Origin: Pseudoscleropodium purum
Lineage: Eukaryota > Streptophyta > Bryopsida > Hypnales > Brachytheciaceae
Assembly: GCA_963969395.1 (NCBI GenBank)
Contig: OZ017798.1
Location: forward strand, 24,420,173 to 24,484,172
Reading direction: 5' to 3'
DNA length: 64,000 nucleotides
Shown: in pieces, positions 50,001 to 61,785 of the stretch
Numbering within the stretch: the stretch's first letter is position 1
Layout: each line of letters opens with the position of its first letter
Notes under the pieces: model-generated
Told to the model about the DNA's origin: nothing
What the model saw: only the letters and a program-made list of their open reading frames with translations
The model's database searches: none
Translations under genes and position numbers: made by a program

Positions 50001-53000
50001 AAGCATCGCTATGTCGAGTCATCGGCGACTTACAAATGAAGACTAGCCACACTGAGGAAGCATCGATCAACTCTGTCATCAAGTAGTTGCACTCTCCCGA
50101 CATCTATCCTCCGCCTATGGTCTGCACCAACGCAATACATAAAAAAGGCAGCAAAAATATCATCATCCATAAAATTTTGAAAAAATTTATCATTATTGAT
50201 TTTAAAAAGACGACATAGAAATTAACAAAAACTCATGCATGCTTGAAAAGATCTCCTAAAATCTTGGACCCATCTGCTAATTCAAAGAAAAAATTGGGGT
50301 ATCCAAGATGCCCTCGTCCTCTGGTATCTTCTGGCTTTGACATATATCCTCTAATATCAAGATCAAGAATGAAAGGGTTGGTTTTCAGTCAACTATTGTA
50401 GACAGGAATAGGTGATCAACTTTGCACTAGAATATTTTATTGTTGAAAATTCCAAAAGCATACCTGTAACAAGCCGATCAATGGCTTGGTGGCTGTCATT
50501 CAATTTCCTGACGGGATGAACCAGCCACAAAATGAATATTCAGGTGAAGTCAGTGCATTTTCTGAAATTTTTGGAGTTACTGAAAACAGAGATCTGAATC
50601 ACCTCACCTTCTAAAAAAATAAGGAAAAGGACACTCGTGATGCAGAAGAAAAGCAACATGAGATAGTATATAAATTTTGCGATATAAAAATTGAAGCTAC
50701 AACGACTAGTAGGTTAGTGCTGGGCAAACTTTTGGACGCTTACCAGCCGAAATGGCGTGCAAGATCGGAGCCCGTACCCATTGGAATGAGCTGCCATAAC
50801 GTAACAACCACCATTGAGAAACTTTGCAAAAATCAGATTCAAGATCAAGCATCCGGCTCAGTCCATCCTGACCAGTGACACAAGGGTAAACGACTTGTCA
50901 CTGCCTATCAATGACAAGTGCAATAAGTTTGAACTGACACCGAAAATTGAATAAAGATACCATATACTCCGTACTTCAGAATGTGGGACTGAAACCATTG
51001 CGAATGATCTCCTGAATAATCAGATAGGTGGAATTTTCAGTACCCCAAGGGCCGTCCGTGGCGCAGGCCGACCATCACAAGTTTGGACCAACTTTCCATC
51101 CTCAAAAAACCCATTGAGTACCTGCTCAAACAGAACGCACATTCGCATTAATCTAGCATATGGACTGTAAGAATCTAATGTTTATTAACTTAACAAAGAA
51201 CTATAACAAAGTTTTTGGTAAATTAGAATTTTTCAGGAACTTTTAGACAACTTGCAGAGAATCTTCTCCATAATTCTAGCGAGGTGTCCCTATGTTGTTA
51301 ATGATCATACAAGGGCTTCTCCAAGGCCACCGTCGTCTGTAGAGACCCTCCCAACAATTATTCAAAAGATCCTCTTTATGATGTCTAGAACAGTCCAATT
51401 TGACTGAAATCCCTATTCTATGCAAATTTAATGGAAGGGATTTTTTGTAATGAGCACCACACATTTATAAAAGCTCCATAAATTCTCCATCTCATTGTAA
51501 AACAAAACAATATGGTCATATTGAGCAGAAATTGGTTTGTTCAGCAAAACACACCTCGTGCAATGTTCCGTCTCCTCCCACGGCCACCACGGCTGCAGCT
51601 CCGTCGCGAACCGCCTGTTTCATATCACAGCCCAGAGCAGCGGGTTTTTTTTTTCAAGCACTTTTCAACTTTCGCTAAGGTGACTCCAAGAATTTGGACG
51701 AGGAAACCAATTCCGGTGAATTTTGCATAGTATTTTTGTGATTTTGATAGCTACAATTCAATTTCTGTCAATTCACAAAAAGTTTTCATTTGGCTAAATA
51801 ATCATATTTTCCTGAAATCTCCGATAGTTTGTAGCTAGAACAAAAATTTGCCAAAATCTGGAGATATTTAGCCCAAAGAATTGACAGGTCTAATGTGCTT
51901 CAAGAAGATAAACACTTCCAACATCTTCATTACAATAATGCAATGCAAGTTGGAATCTCTTCAAAAGAGGAGCTCAAAGATCAAGGCGAAACAAAACAGA
52001 ATACGCACCTCCCTTGCAATCTCAATTGCATGCAAAGGGCCTGTCGTGAGTACCTCCCGAATCTGTCGACATAAGATTTACACAAAAAACGATATCAACA
52101 TAATAGCGTAAACAAAAGCACTGCTACTGCTCCCCAACAGAAAACCCTAATGGAAGCAATTCCCATACATTGCGGTCTTTCCCGAGGCGTGAATTCAGGT
52201 CCGGAAGCATTCGCTTCCATTGCTGGCCCGTCCGCCCGTTTGCACCTGCACCCTCGAATCACACGACCATCAGGCCCTGTCACACTGCCATTTCCACTGG
52301 AACTGCACTACTGCACACATGTTCTTTAAAAAATAAATAAAAAATAAATTATAACCATTTTATTTTTATAAATTTAATCTGACAAACACAGTAGGAGAGT
52401 CAACCTATGGACTGACCAAAGGAATGCACTCATTCATTTTTTACCGCTGGGATTCACCACGAACACATAGTCTCGCTGCGCACTCGCGGTCAGTGCGTCA
52501 GACGACATCGGCTGAAGAAGCCGGAGATCCAGCCTTCCCGGGTTTCACTCCTCCCGCCTGTCACCCAAAACAACTGAATCACCATGAGTAATCCCACATC
52601 TTCAACAACTAATCACTTTCCGATCCCATACAGAACGACACAATCGCCTAATTTCATTATTCCTGCTTTGATGATGATGATGATGATTGTGAGCGGCGTT
52701 TCTTTCCACTAAACCTACTTACAAGGCCACCCAAATCATGACATGATCCTAAATAGGAACAAAATAAAAAATCTGGAGGCCAGGTTTCCAAGAAAATCAT
52801 CAAATTACAACCTCAACTGCAATTCGTTGCCAGACTGCAACACCGCCAAATCCAGCTACAAGGATGACTTTGAAAGCAGAGTAAAGCTAAACCTAAAGCA
52901 AACCACCAGTGATGAGCAAGCGATCAAGCGGGATTTCAAGAAATCGAGTCCTAGGATCGTCACCCCCAGTAAAGTGTCGTGAATCCGTCTCCAAATCTAC

Positions 53001-53351
53001 TGAAATGCTGACCATGAATGCATGCATCATCATCATCATCAAGACTTCCAAAGAGACGCCACTGAGTTCGTTTCGTTGCTTCCACTTCATGATCGAGAAG
53101 ATAGGTGGGATGGGATCGGATGGGATGAGATAGATTGTAGGCTTGTAGTTGCTCACCTTGAGTTGATACGGCTGCGATGGAGCGGATCTTGCCTTCGGTA
53201 GGGAGGATCGAGACGGAGACGGAGCAGATCGGATGCTGTCTTGGCGATGGAGTCTTTCGCGATTGACAGAAGAGAGATCGAGGCTGGGTTGCGGTTGACG
53301 GGGTCTAACTCTAAGTTTAGTTGCAGGTGTGTGGCTTTGCTTGGAGCCCAT
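47057..53351 (-). CDS. LCBK2: Sphingoid long-chain base kinase, LCBK2-like (DAGK catalytic family)
   Basis: Phosphorylates sphingoid long-chain bases with ATP, giving signalling lipids. Thirteen exons join with perfect phase: 53157-53351, 52445-52511, 52169-52245, 52009-52062, 51555-51614, 51044-51121, 50744-50790, 50464-50507, 50034-50121, 49191-49305, 47949-48071, 47423-47523, 47057-47195 (395 residues). Landmarks: YVFVVNPSG then ANGRTG; nucleotide loop VGGDGTLHE in exon 5; [11 protein letters not shown] in exon 7; RRIDVG and SLHLSAKAG across exons 9-10; [14 protein letters not shown] in exon 11; [11 protein letters not shown] in exon 13. All family motifs are intact and there is no stop. 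Exon 1 (65 aa) is rich in Ser, Arg, Pro and Gln and poor in acidic residues, like an organelle targeting peptide. An ATG in exon 2 (52508) is an alternative start. Introns are 76 bp to 1.1 kb. Lipid or diacylglycerol kinase activity cannot be excluded from sequence alone. Confidence 0.93.
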
Positions 53352-53609
53352 GAGTTTCGGAATCTTTGGGCAGTTTGAAATTGAGTGCGTTGGCAGTTTC
53401 ACTACACTGTCCCAGTGGTGCTCATCAGTTCGTCAGTGGCGGGTAGAGTGCAAGTTGCACGAGCTCTCCCCTCCGCAAGCCCTGCGCTGCCACGAAGTGT
53501 ACGACCTTATGGGCAACCTGAGGGGCTACCCCTATATTATCTTATAATAACTTATAAGGTAGACCTATCTAAAAGAAACACTTGTTCAAGATCTGTAGAT
53601 CTTGAGAGT
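53352..53609 (-). promoter_or_regulatory. Upstream region of the kinase gene
   Basis: About 150 bp of balanced composition next to the ATG, then AT-rich DNA. No clear TATA box is seen. Confidence 0.35.
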
Positions 53610-53945
53610 CCCTAAGGGAGGAGGTTCTAAAAATGCACAGGTTCTAAAAGCGTCCACCTCTTTAAATGAGCACTACATGTGCATGTTGCTTTTTGTAGCC
53701 TTCAGCCATGAACAAATAGTGCACATTCTAAGAGGTGAATGCTATTAGAACCCTATGCCACTTCAGCTTCCAAATTTTATAACTAATTCTGCAAAGCTCC
53801 AAAAAATATGAAATGGCTTGAATTAGATGCCAATTCTACTTGTCTTTCAAGGAAAATTTACTGAAAAATATTTGAAGAAGCTTCACCTTCCCAAAAATTT
53901 GTTTGAGCTCTTAAATACGCGGTTTATGAACCTCCTATCTTACAA
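53610..53945 (+). repeat. Dispersed hairpin-bearing repeat, copy A
   Basis: Matches 56804-57135 in the same orientation. The 5' part carries an imperfect inverted repeat (GGTTCTAAAAGCGTCCACCTCT with its counterpart ending TAGAACC near 53750). The 3' half is conserved between the copies (ACTTGTCTTTCAAGGA, TAACTAATTC, AGAAGCTTCACC-like). No coding capacity. Confidence 0.8.
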
Positions 53946-56803
53946 GATAAAATGATGTGGGCTTTCTAAGAAATCAATGATTTAGAAAACCAACAAAATT
54001 GGTGTTATTGAATTTTTTTGAGCTCATATGAATATAATACAGATTTGTGGGAACAATTGTGTAGATGCACCTACTGTGGACCATAGACTAATACACAAGT
54101 GGTCAACAAATCATAAGCTTGTATCAATCGCAACAAATAGACCAACACAAAATCCGCCCTCACAACCATAACAATTTCTTGTAACTCCACATGTGTACTT
54201 TGGCATCTAGCTACGCTTGGATATAGGTCGTTTCTTAGATGTCACTAAATGATTTCCGTTGTTTTTAGGTATGTCTATCTTATTAGGGGTTGTCACACCT
54301 TCTTTACCCCATTATCAATCTTCTAAGAATGGGGACATGGCATTCACTCATTGACTCTCCTTCAATTGAAAAGGTCCCATTCTTTGAAGATTGAGAATGG
54401 CCATTCTTCTTCTTCAAAGGTGAAGAATGGATGTGCAAAAGTTTTGCAAGCATGGTTTTCACAACTTTGCTTCCTATTTTCACCCTGCATCTTATATTTC
54501 AGTTTTTTACAATCCAAGCTTTGTGCATTTTGCATCTTCTATATCTTGAAATCGCCATCTTGAGTTCTACACATTCAACAGCTTTATAATTTATATTGAT
54601 AAATCTCATTCTCCAATTTTCCATGCTCATTCTACACCAGCAAAAGGGGGGTCACACCTTCTTTATGGAGAAAGACTCCTAATTAGCTTCTCTTTTCCTT
54701 CCACACTCATTTTTCTCTCTTCATAGAAATTTCATTCTCAAAGAAAGTTGACAACCTTTATTGATCCTAAGAGTATTCCATAAAGCATGACTTTAAGAAC
54801 TCAAATACTTTTTTGTTATATTGGCATAAATTCATTGCATATTCATATTGGATCCCATTTGAAATTATTAGTAATAACAAGAGTACATAATTTAAAACTC
54901 TTGGCATCTAGATGCATCTAAATGCATCTACCGAAGTCATTGAGCCTTGTTTTCCAATGATAAAATTGTCCAATTTTGCACTCGATCTTGTTGAAAGCCA
55001 AATTAAAAGGAGACTCTAGATTTTCTTGGCTAATGCATTTTTTGAACACCACATTAGCTTTATGAATATATAAATATATAGTATGAATTTGCAAAGTGAT
55101 CATTACAAAAAATTTAAGCCCTCCGGATGGCCACAAGTTTGGAACCTTTCTAAACCCCTTCCCCGAGTGCAATTAGAGAGGATTTTCAATTTTTTTCAAT
55201 TTTTTTTTATTTTTGTAATGAAAGTTGCTGATGTGGAACTAATTGTGACAGATCAGCACCACATCAGATTTCTAATTTTTTTTAATTTTCTTTTTTCAAG
55301 TTTTCAATTTAGTAAATATATATGCATTGTAGGGGGCCAAAAATACATCCTTAACAACCTTCTGGAGGATCCAGATTTTTTCTAATGGAAAACAAAGATA
55401 ACTAGAAGCCATAATGTAGACTCTATGAGCAACTATAGTACATTGTAGGCATTAATATGAGAGGGGTCCCTTTTAGAAACGGATGTAGTTAACTTAATTG
55501 AAACTATGATTTTCAATTTTGCTAAGGTGACTACAATTGAAATAATTAGAAAAAGCATTTGAGCACATATTATGAAATTGTCTAAATGTTTATTAGATTT
55601 CTTTGTGAATAAAATGAAGATTTTTAATCTTCTGCAAGTAGGCATTTTTTGAGATACAAATTGTAAATTTTCAAATACATAGACACTTCAAGGAAAAGAT
55701 TCTCAATCTATGATTGTTTGCTGAGAAAAACGTTGTATAAATAGACATGAGGTTTGCATGCATTGTAGCCTATTTTGGATTTCTAGTACTTTAAACGTAT
55801 TTTTTCCTAATAATTATTAAAGTGCAAAAAGTAGTTATAAAGTCTAAAAAATAATTTATTAAAAATGGATAGTTTTAAAATATAATTAAAATAAATTAAT
55901 CATTTATTCAAACTAATTTATGATTTATTAAATGGTTGCTACCACTTTTATCCAAGGTAACTACATTTACCTAAATTCTTATCTTGACTTCTAAATCTTA
56001 TACTCTTTACCTTGTGTGTGAAGGTTTTGTTAAGTGTCAAGGTTTGTTGCATGTCATAGATATGTTTTGTTTGAGTGAGAGATTGTGCTTTATAATAGTC
56101 AAAATGGTAAGGCAAAAAATCTTTGCAATGTATGTTTACAATTATTGACAAAGGAGAGATGCAAGATGTGTGGAGCAAGTTGAATTTCTAGGAATTGAAT
56201 GTGAATTGAATTTCTACAAATTAGATAATCCTTACATGCATATAGGCAAATTAAGTTAGTAATTTTCCAAAAATTGAGGTAAATTTTTAATTATTTATTT
56301 TTTGACCAAGCCACTAGAAAACTATAGTATGTGCTCATAACTTACATAAGACAATTTTGTAAAGATTGAAGGTATCATGTCCTATTTGTAAGTTGCACAT
56401 AGCATGAAATTTGTTACTCAACTATTATGTACTTTTGAATTATGCAAATGTCATTTTAATGGATAATAACTTTATACTTGTGTAATTTTTGGAGATAAAA
56501 AATTGCATTTAACTCCTAAGCTCTCAAGAGCACTTAAAAATTTGATGATTCATTAAGGTTTGTCATAATTTGAAAGATAAATATAGGAACAATGATTGAA
56601 TGAAAATTGTGGATTACAAACCATAGATTATCATATAATTATACTTAAATGTGACAATATTGTCACCTCTAATTTAATAAAATGTAAATAAACTTAATAG
56701 CATTTATTTCAAAAAATTAATATGGATGAATTTTTTTGAAGTGCCCTCATAAATGCAAAATACTGACTATAATAATTTCTCTACTAGTAATAATTTTTAG
56801 TTA
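53946..56803. other. AT-rich intergenic DNA
   Basis: No gene, RNA or element that I can support. Runs of T and short chance frames. Confidence 0.6.
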
Positions 56804-57135
56804 TAAGGGAAGAGGTTCATAAAGCCCTTAGGCTCTAAAATTACCCACCTCCTAAAATGTACACTATTTGGATACATTGCTTTTCCATTCTACTAGCAAT
56901 TTACAAATAGCTTACATTTTAGGAGGTGGGCGATTTTAGAGCCCACTACATTAGAACTTCAGAAACTCATAACTAATTCCAGAAAGCTCCAAAAATTATA
57001 AAACAACTTGGACTAGATGACAATTTCACTTGTCTTTCAAGGATAATTTACTGAAGAATATTTCAAGAAGTTTCACCTCCCCCAAGTTAGTTCCAGCTCT
57101 TAAATGGGCTATTTTATGGTCTACTTATCTTAGTG
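56804..57135 (+). repeat. Dispersed hairpin-bearing repeat, copy B
   Basis: The second copy of the 53610 family. Its inverted repeat is better preserved: about 38-bp arms at 56832-56869 and 56905-56942 (CCCACCTCCTAAAATGTA and its complement), with a loop of about 35 nt. Confidence 0.85.
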
Positions 57136-57264
57136 TATATAGTTGTTAGGGTTGTCATTTCATACAAGATTTTATAATTAATGATAGAAAAACAAATTTG
57201 AAATATGCTAAGAATAGAAACTATAGTTCAAATTTGTGAGTTTACTATTCAAATTATTTTAAAA

Positions 57265-57760
57265 TTAAGCTTCGTTAATTGGGACCCAACTCACCGAAGC
57301 CAAGGCGGTAACCGATCAGCAGTCTGGATTCAGTTACCACAGTCAGCAGTCCGCGCCTCCGTAGCGTGCGCCGCAAGGCCAGCCGCGGAGGGCCAATGGG
57401 CGTGGAGGAGATACGAACAGGAAACTATAAAAGGAAAAGAACCTGGCTCCTTTCCTCGGGCTGCGGCCCCAGGGCCTTGCTGCGCGCAGGGCCTTGCAAT
57501 CGAAACCCAAACAGAAAAAAAGAAACCAAGAAAACCTCCATCGAAATTAAATCGAAAACCCTTGCATGCACACACGTACTGCAATCGATGATTAACTTAT
57601 CTATTGTGTGCATCACTTTCATGGAAATCGGCGAGAGCATTTTAACGTTGTTACAAACACTCCATTAAAGACAGACTCTGCCTGCTAGCAAATTGGATCA
57701 AGGCAGACTCGCACTCAAAATCAAAGATAAAAGACTCCATTACGCAAAAGCACGTGATCA
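57265..57760 (+). repeat. Inverted duplication, left arm (496 bp) with plus-strand promoter
   Basis: Aligns to the reverse complement of 58348-59052 from TTAAGCTTCGTT to GCACGTGATCA. It carries TATAAAAG at 57426-57433 (+). From the TATA box for about 110 bp the two arms are identical. This arm lacks about 250 bp present in the right arm and has a private segment of about 45 bp near 57570-57615. Confidence 0.92.
57426..57433 (+). promoter_or_regulatory. TATA box of the left arm
   Basis: TATAAAAG preceded by a GC-rich upstream region and followed by a GC-rich leader. The direction is toward the spacer. Confidence 0.65.
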
Positions 57761-58347
57761 ACTTGCCTTAACCACCAGAGAACTTGTCAAATATATAGTC
57801 TTCCCCATAACGATCTCGGCAGCCCTGCAACCCAAGACAGAAAAAAAACATTGATGTTGTAAAGTGGAAATGTTCCAAAGTGATATTAAAGACAATCGCA
57901 AACCAGTTTGAAAATACGCAAGGCCAACCTTTGCAAGGGCCAAATCATACTGCCACAGTCCATTTTGTGCCCGAGCTGACACAAAGAACCTGAAACATAA
58001 GTGATGAAGACATCACAAAAACAACCGCAGCCTTAGTCGTCAACTGATTCAGGGACCATTCAATAGATCAGCAGCGCCAATGAAGGTGGGCTTGGAGATG
58101 ACAGGGGCAGAAACCCTAATTTCTGGAATCAAGACAACGACGACATGTGACTTGAGGCCAAGGTTGCGGGCTTCAGGGATGGCGGGCGAGAGACCAAGCA
58201 TGGTCGGCACCATGAATTCGACACATCCAATTCCTTCATCGTGAACGTCAGTTTTCCTTCCTGCTCTGACCAATTGGTGCGTCCCAGGGTTATGGCAAGA
58301 GGGTATCATCCGTTTGATTCCAGTTTTGAACTGAGTTTTTGATTACC
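57761..58347 (-). other. Spacer of the inverted duplication with exon-like minus segments
   Basis: On the minus strand, segments bounded by plausible splice sites read FFVSARAQNGLWQYDLALAK (about 57980-57925) and, after an acceptor at about 57824, GCRDRYGEDYIFDKFSGG then stop. Further upstream (58309-58049) an open frame ends in SAPVISKPTFIGAADLLNGP. I do not recognise the protein. These look like the body of a small gene whose 5' end is the right arm and whose downstream end abuts the left arm. Confidence 0.4.
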
Positions 58348-59052
58348 TGATCACGTGCTTTTGCGTAATGGAGTCTTCTATCCTTGATTTTGAGTGCGAG
58401 TCTGTCTTGATCCAATCTGCTAGCAGGCAGAGTCTGTCTTTAATGGAGTGTTTGTAACAACGTTAATTAAAAAGCTCTCGCGCGTTACATAGAATGCGTG
58501 GTCACGACGCAACGCGCGAGGAGATACTGCATTCAATTCTTCAGCAGCGATTGGAAAGCTGAGGTGACCCCAGATTGACACGAATCGAAGCTCGGCTTGG
58601 CTCCCATCACACGCATATCCATGTCCGCCGTTGGCTTCCCAATTGCTGGGAGCTCCACGCACATTTCTAACTGGTATTTCGGGCAATGTGTGCTAGCATC
58701 AGATTACGAACTGAAAGCCTATCGTGCTCCCCGATTTCCTTGAAACTGATGGGTGCATGCAGGGGTTTTCGATTTAATTTCGGTGGGGTTTTTCTTGGTT
58801 TCTTTTTTTCTGTTTGGGTTTCGATTGCAAGGCCCTGCGCGCAGCAAGGCCCTGGGGCCGCAGCCCGAGGAAAGGAGCCAGGTTCTTTTCCTTTTATAGT
58901 TTCCCGTTCGTATCCCCTCCACGCCCATTGGCCCGCCACGGCTGGATTTGCGCCGCACGCTACGGAGGCGCGGACTGATGGCTGAGTGAAGTAACTGCTG
59001 ATCGGTAACCGCCTTGGCTTCGGTGAGTTGGGTCCCAATGAACGAAGCTTAA
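58348..59052 (-). repeat. Inverted duplication, right arm (705 bp) with minus-strand promoter
   Basis: Counterpart of 57265-57760. TATAAAAG lies on the minus strand at 58891-58898. It includes about 250 bp absent from the left arm, bounded on one side by a 10-bp inverted pair CTCGCGCGTT (58477-58486) / AACGCGCGAG (58511-58520). Its inner end GTGATCAG is followed by GTAATC, a possible splice donor, suggesting this arm is a real 5' exon. Confidence 0.92.
58891..58898 (-). promoter_or_regulatory. TATA box of the right arm
   Basis: Minus-strand TATAAAAG in the same context as the left-arm copy, facing it. Confidence 0.65.
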
Positions 59053-60954
59053 CCCTCGGGCCTTCAGGTCGGGGAGGATTGGCCGCAGAGGGGAAATGTC
59101 AAAATTGCCCCCTATTTTGTGCCGCTTGAATTCTGTATTTCATGACGTCCGTGGGCTAATCTGGGGTCTCCTCCTGCAAATATGAATTCAAAATTTTCGA
59201 ATTTTGTCACATGTGGCAAACGAAAAATTTCAGGGTTTTCTACAAGGGTAAAACACAGGGCAATAGAGGGGTCAATCCTCACTGGTTGGGAGGGAGGGAG
59301 GAGCATCTAGTTTCATGCCGTGCCAATTGTTGGCTTCTGAAATGGCAAAAACGGCACTCATCGGAAGTCAAACCACTTTAAATGACCTTGCATTTTCAAT
59401 CACAATTTGGATCTTGAATGAATATGTAGTTGTTGTTCTATCATGTCATGCATGTAGAGGGAGGAAGGGAGGGAGAGAGAGAGAGTCTTTCTCCTTCATC
59501 AACCGGAAAATAAAAACATCCTCAACGTCATTGACGAGTTAAACACCATTAAGGCCCAACAAGGGGACAAATCGATGATATGACCCGGTTCAATAATGGG
59601 AGCACTTTTGGTGACTACCTCGAGACTCGTGGAGATTGTGTCCTTGGAGGGGTAATGATTCCTCCCCAATTAACAAATGGGTTCAAGCTTCCTCTCTTCT
59701 AAATTGGACCGGCCATTCAATATGAATATGGTGGAGCATGATTTGGATTAATATAAAACAAAGAGTACAAAATAATACTCCCTATGTCTCAAACCAAATG
59801 GCTGCAATTTGGCTTGTAGAGAATTGTGGGAGTACCGTGGATTTAGTTTTGAGACCGAGGAAATATAGGGCTTGTTGCCTTTATGGATAGAAACTTTGCA
59901 AGGATTGATGCATTTGATGATGTTGTGGAACTTCAAGAACCTTCATTTTATATACTTTAATTCTACAACGTACATGAATGATTTTAATATTTTAATATTA
60001 GTATTTTCAAAATGAAACTTTGAATCTTGTTTAGGTTGTGAAAGAATATATTCACCTATTCATCCAAAAAATCGAAATACTTTTTGTAGCCTACTTTAGT
60101 AATGGGACCATAATTTTTATTGGCCAATTACAATTTTACATATTAAAGTGGATCCTAATTATCCACCTTAGATGAGCTAACATTTTATGTGTAAATGGAC
60201 AACCATCCACTAGTTAAGTGATGAATGTTGTGAAAAGTAAACTTTATAACATTACTATTAATTGAATCCTATGTGTAATTGTAAGACTTGTTTTCATCAA
60301 GATTCACTTGAAACTGCCATTATTGCAAAAACCAAGAAAAATGTTACAAATCATCAATTTTGCATGTTCAACCAAAAGACCTTACATAAGACTACCATAA
60401 GAATTTGTAGAAGAAATTTTAATATAGTCTAGAATATAGATTGCAAGATATTTGCATTTAAAGTGAAGAAAATGGATTTTTGAGCACATTCCATGATAAG
60501 ATTATGTAACTTTGAATTCTCTTTATTTCATATTTTTTCAATATGGATTTTAAATCAAATATTTTTTATGTTTGAGATTTGTATTGAAAGTCTTAGAAAA
60601 ATTCAAAAATAAATAAGTGATTTTTTAATCTTTAAAGAATTATTAAGTAGAAGGAAGTACAAGACTAAAGGAAAATGTAAATTATTAATAGTTTTAGTAT
60701 GAAACCAAACATACTTCTACAATGGTGAGACGGCAAGTATACCTCATCTTTTCTTGAAGGATGCAGTCCCTCTTATATTTTGCATATACCTATAATAATG
60801 ACCTATTTAATAGGGGGTTATTTACCTTGTAAAATATTATATAAGTCATCGTATTATTAAAAATAAAGGTAAATTTTGTACTTTAGGGTGCCCCTATTGG
60901 TATTTATAATTTGTAGGGGGAGTCATTTTAAGGTACCGTACATTACTTACACCC

Positions 60955-61060
60955 CATTTTTGTCTTTACCCCCAATTTTTTTCCTTATCTCCTATTTTTT
61001 CCTTATCCCTCATTTTCTTCCTTATCCCCCATTTTTCTTCTAAATCTGCCATTTTCTTTC
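60955..61060. repeat. Short tandem repeat, about 18-20-bp unit
   Basis: About five degenerate copies of TTTTTCCTTATCCCCCAT. Confidence 0.75.
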
Positions 61061-61539
61061 TTGTATTCTAGAATTGTGAAAGTGTGCAATGCTAAAAACC
61101 ATACTAATATGATATCAAGATTACAAGAGTAAACCAAATGCAAATAAAAAGCAACATAAGCATGGGTGTATTCTGTGAAAACAAAAACAAACAACAAATG
61201 AATACATTGTTTGTATTCAAGAACACAATGAAGTATGAGGTAGTCATTAGAAGTTCTATAATAAACTAATTCAACACATCCGTCTACAACACAAGATTGT
61301 ATAAAAAGCTACAACTTCCTAACATCCTCAAAACACTATAATATAGCGTAGGGACAACTCAATAATAAAATGAAATGCCAAAGTGAATCAACGTTGGTGC
61401 GGACCTTTACAAAGTAGCAAGAATCCTAGACTAGTTCCAAAAAAGTCAATGAGCGCATTGCATTTTTCCTCCTATGCCTTGTCAACGTAAATTCAAATCC
61501 ATTCAATCAATATTGCACTTGGGATTCCTTATTTTGGAT

Positions 61540-61785
61540 ATTACATTGGTACATACTTCGTGCTAAAATTTAGGTTGTTTGGTAAAGTAATGGGTCCAAA
61601 ATACATCCATAACTTAATAGAAGTCAAATTTCTCATCCCCAATTACAATTTTAGAGCTTATATGACATACTATTCCACTTATTATATGCTATTTTGCATG
61701 TACTATTCACATAATTTTATGGTATTATACCCAAACCTATATTACATATAATCATGTTTCACACTTTTAAGGCACCCTATAACAC
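61540..61785 (+). repeat. Dispersed repeat, copy 2
   Basis: Reverse-complement match of 23630-23880. The best-conserved block is about 61685-61780. Confidence 0.75.

Noticed and set aside
50260..50370. Minus-strand open frame ([20 protein letters not shown]...) in the kinase gene
   Set aside because: It lies in intron 8. Exons 8 and 9 join in phase without it and give the family's expected contiguous sequence (LVTG to DHRRRIDVG).
57205..57668. Overlapping frames of 84-128 codons around the left arm
   Set aside because: They span a TATA box and leader and are mirrored in the right arm only because the DNA is duplicated. They are promoter/leader sequence, not protein.
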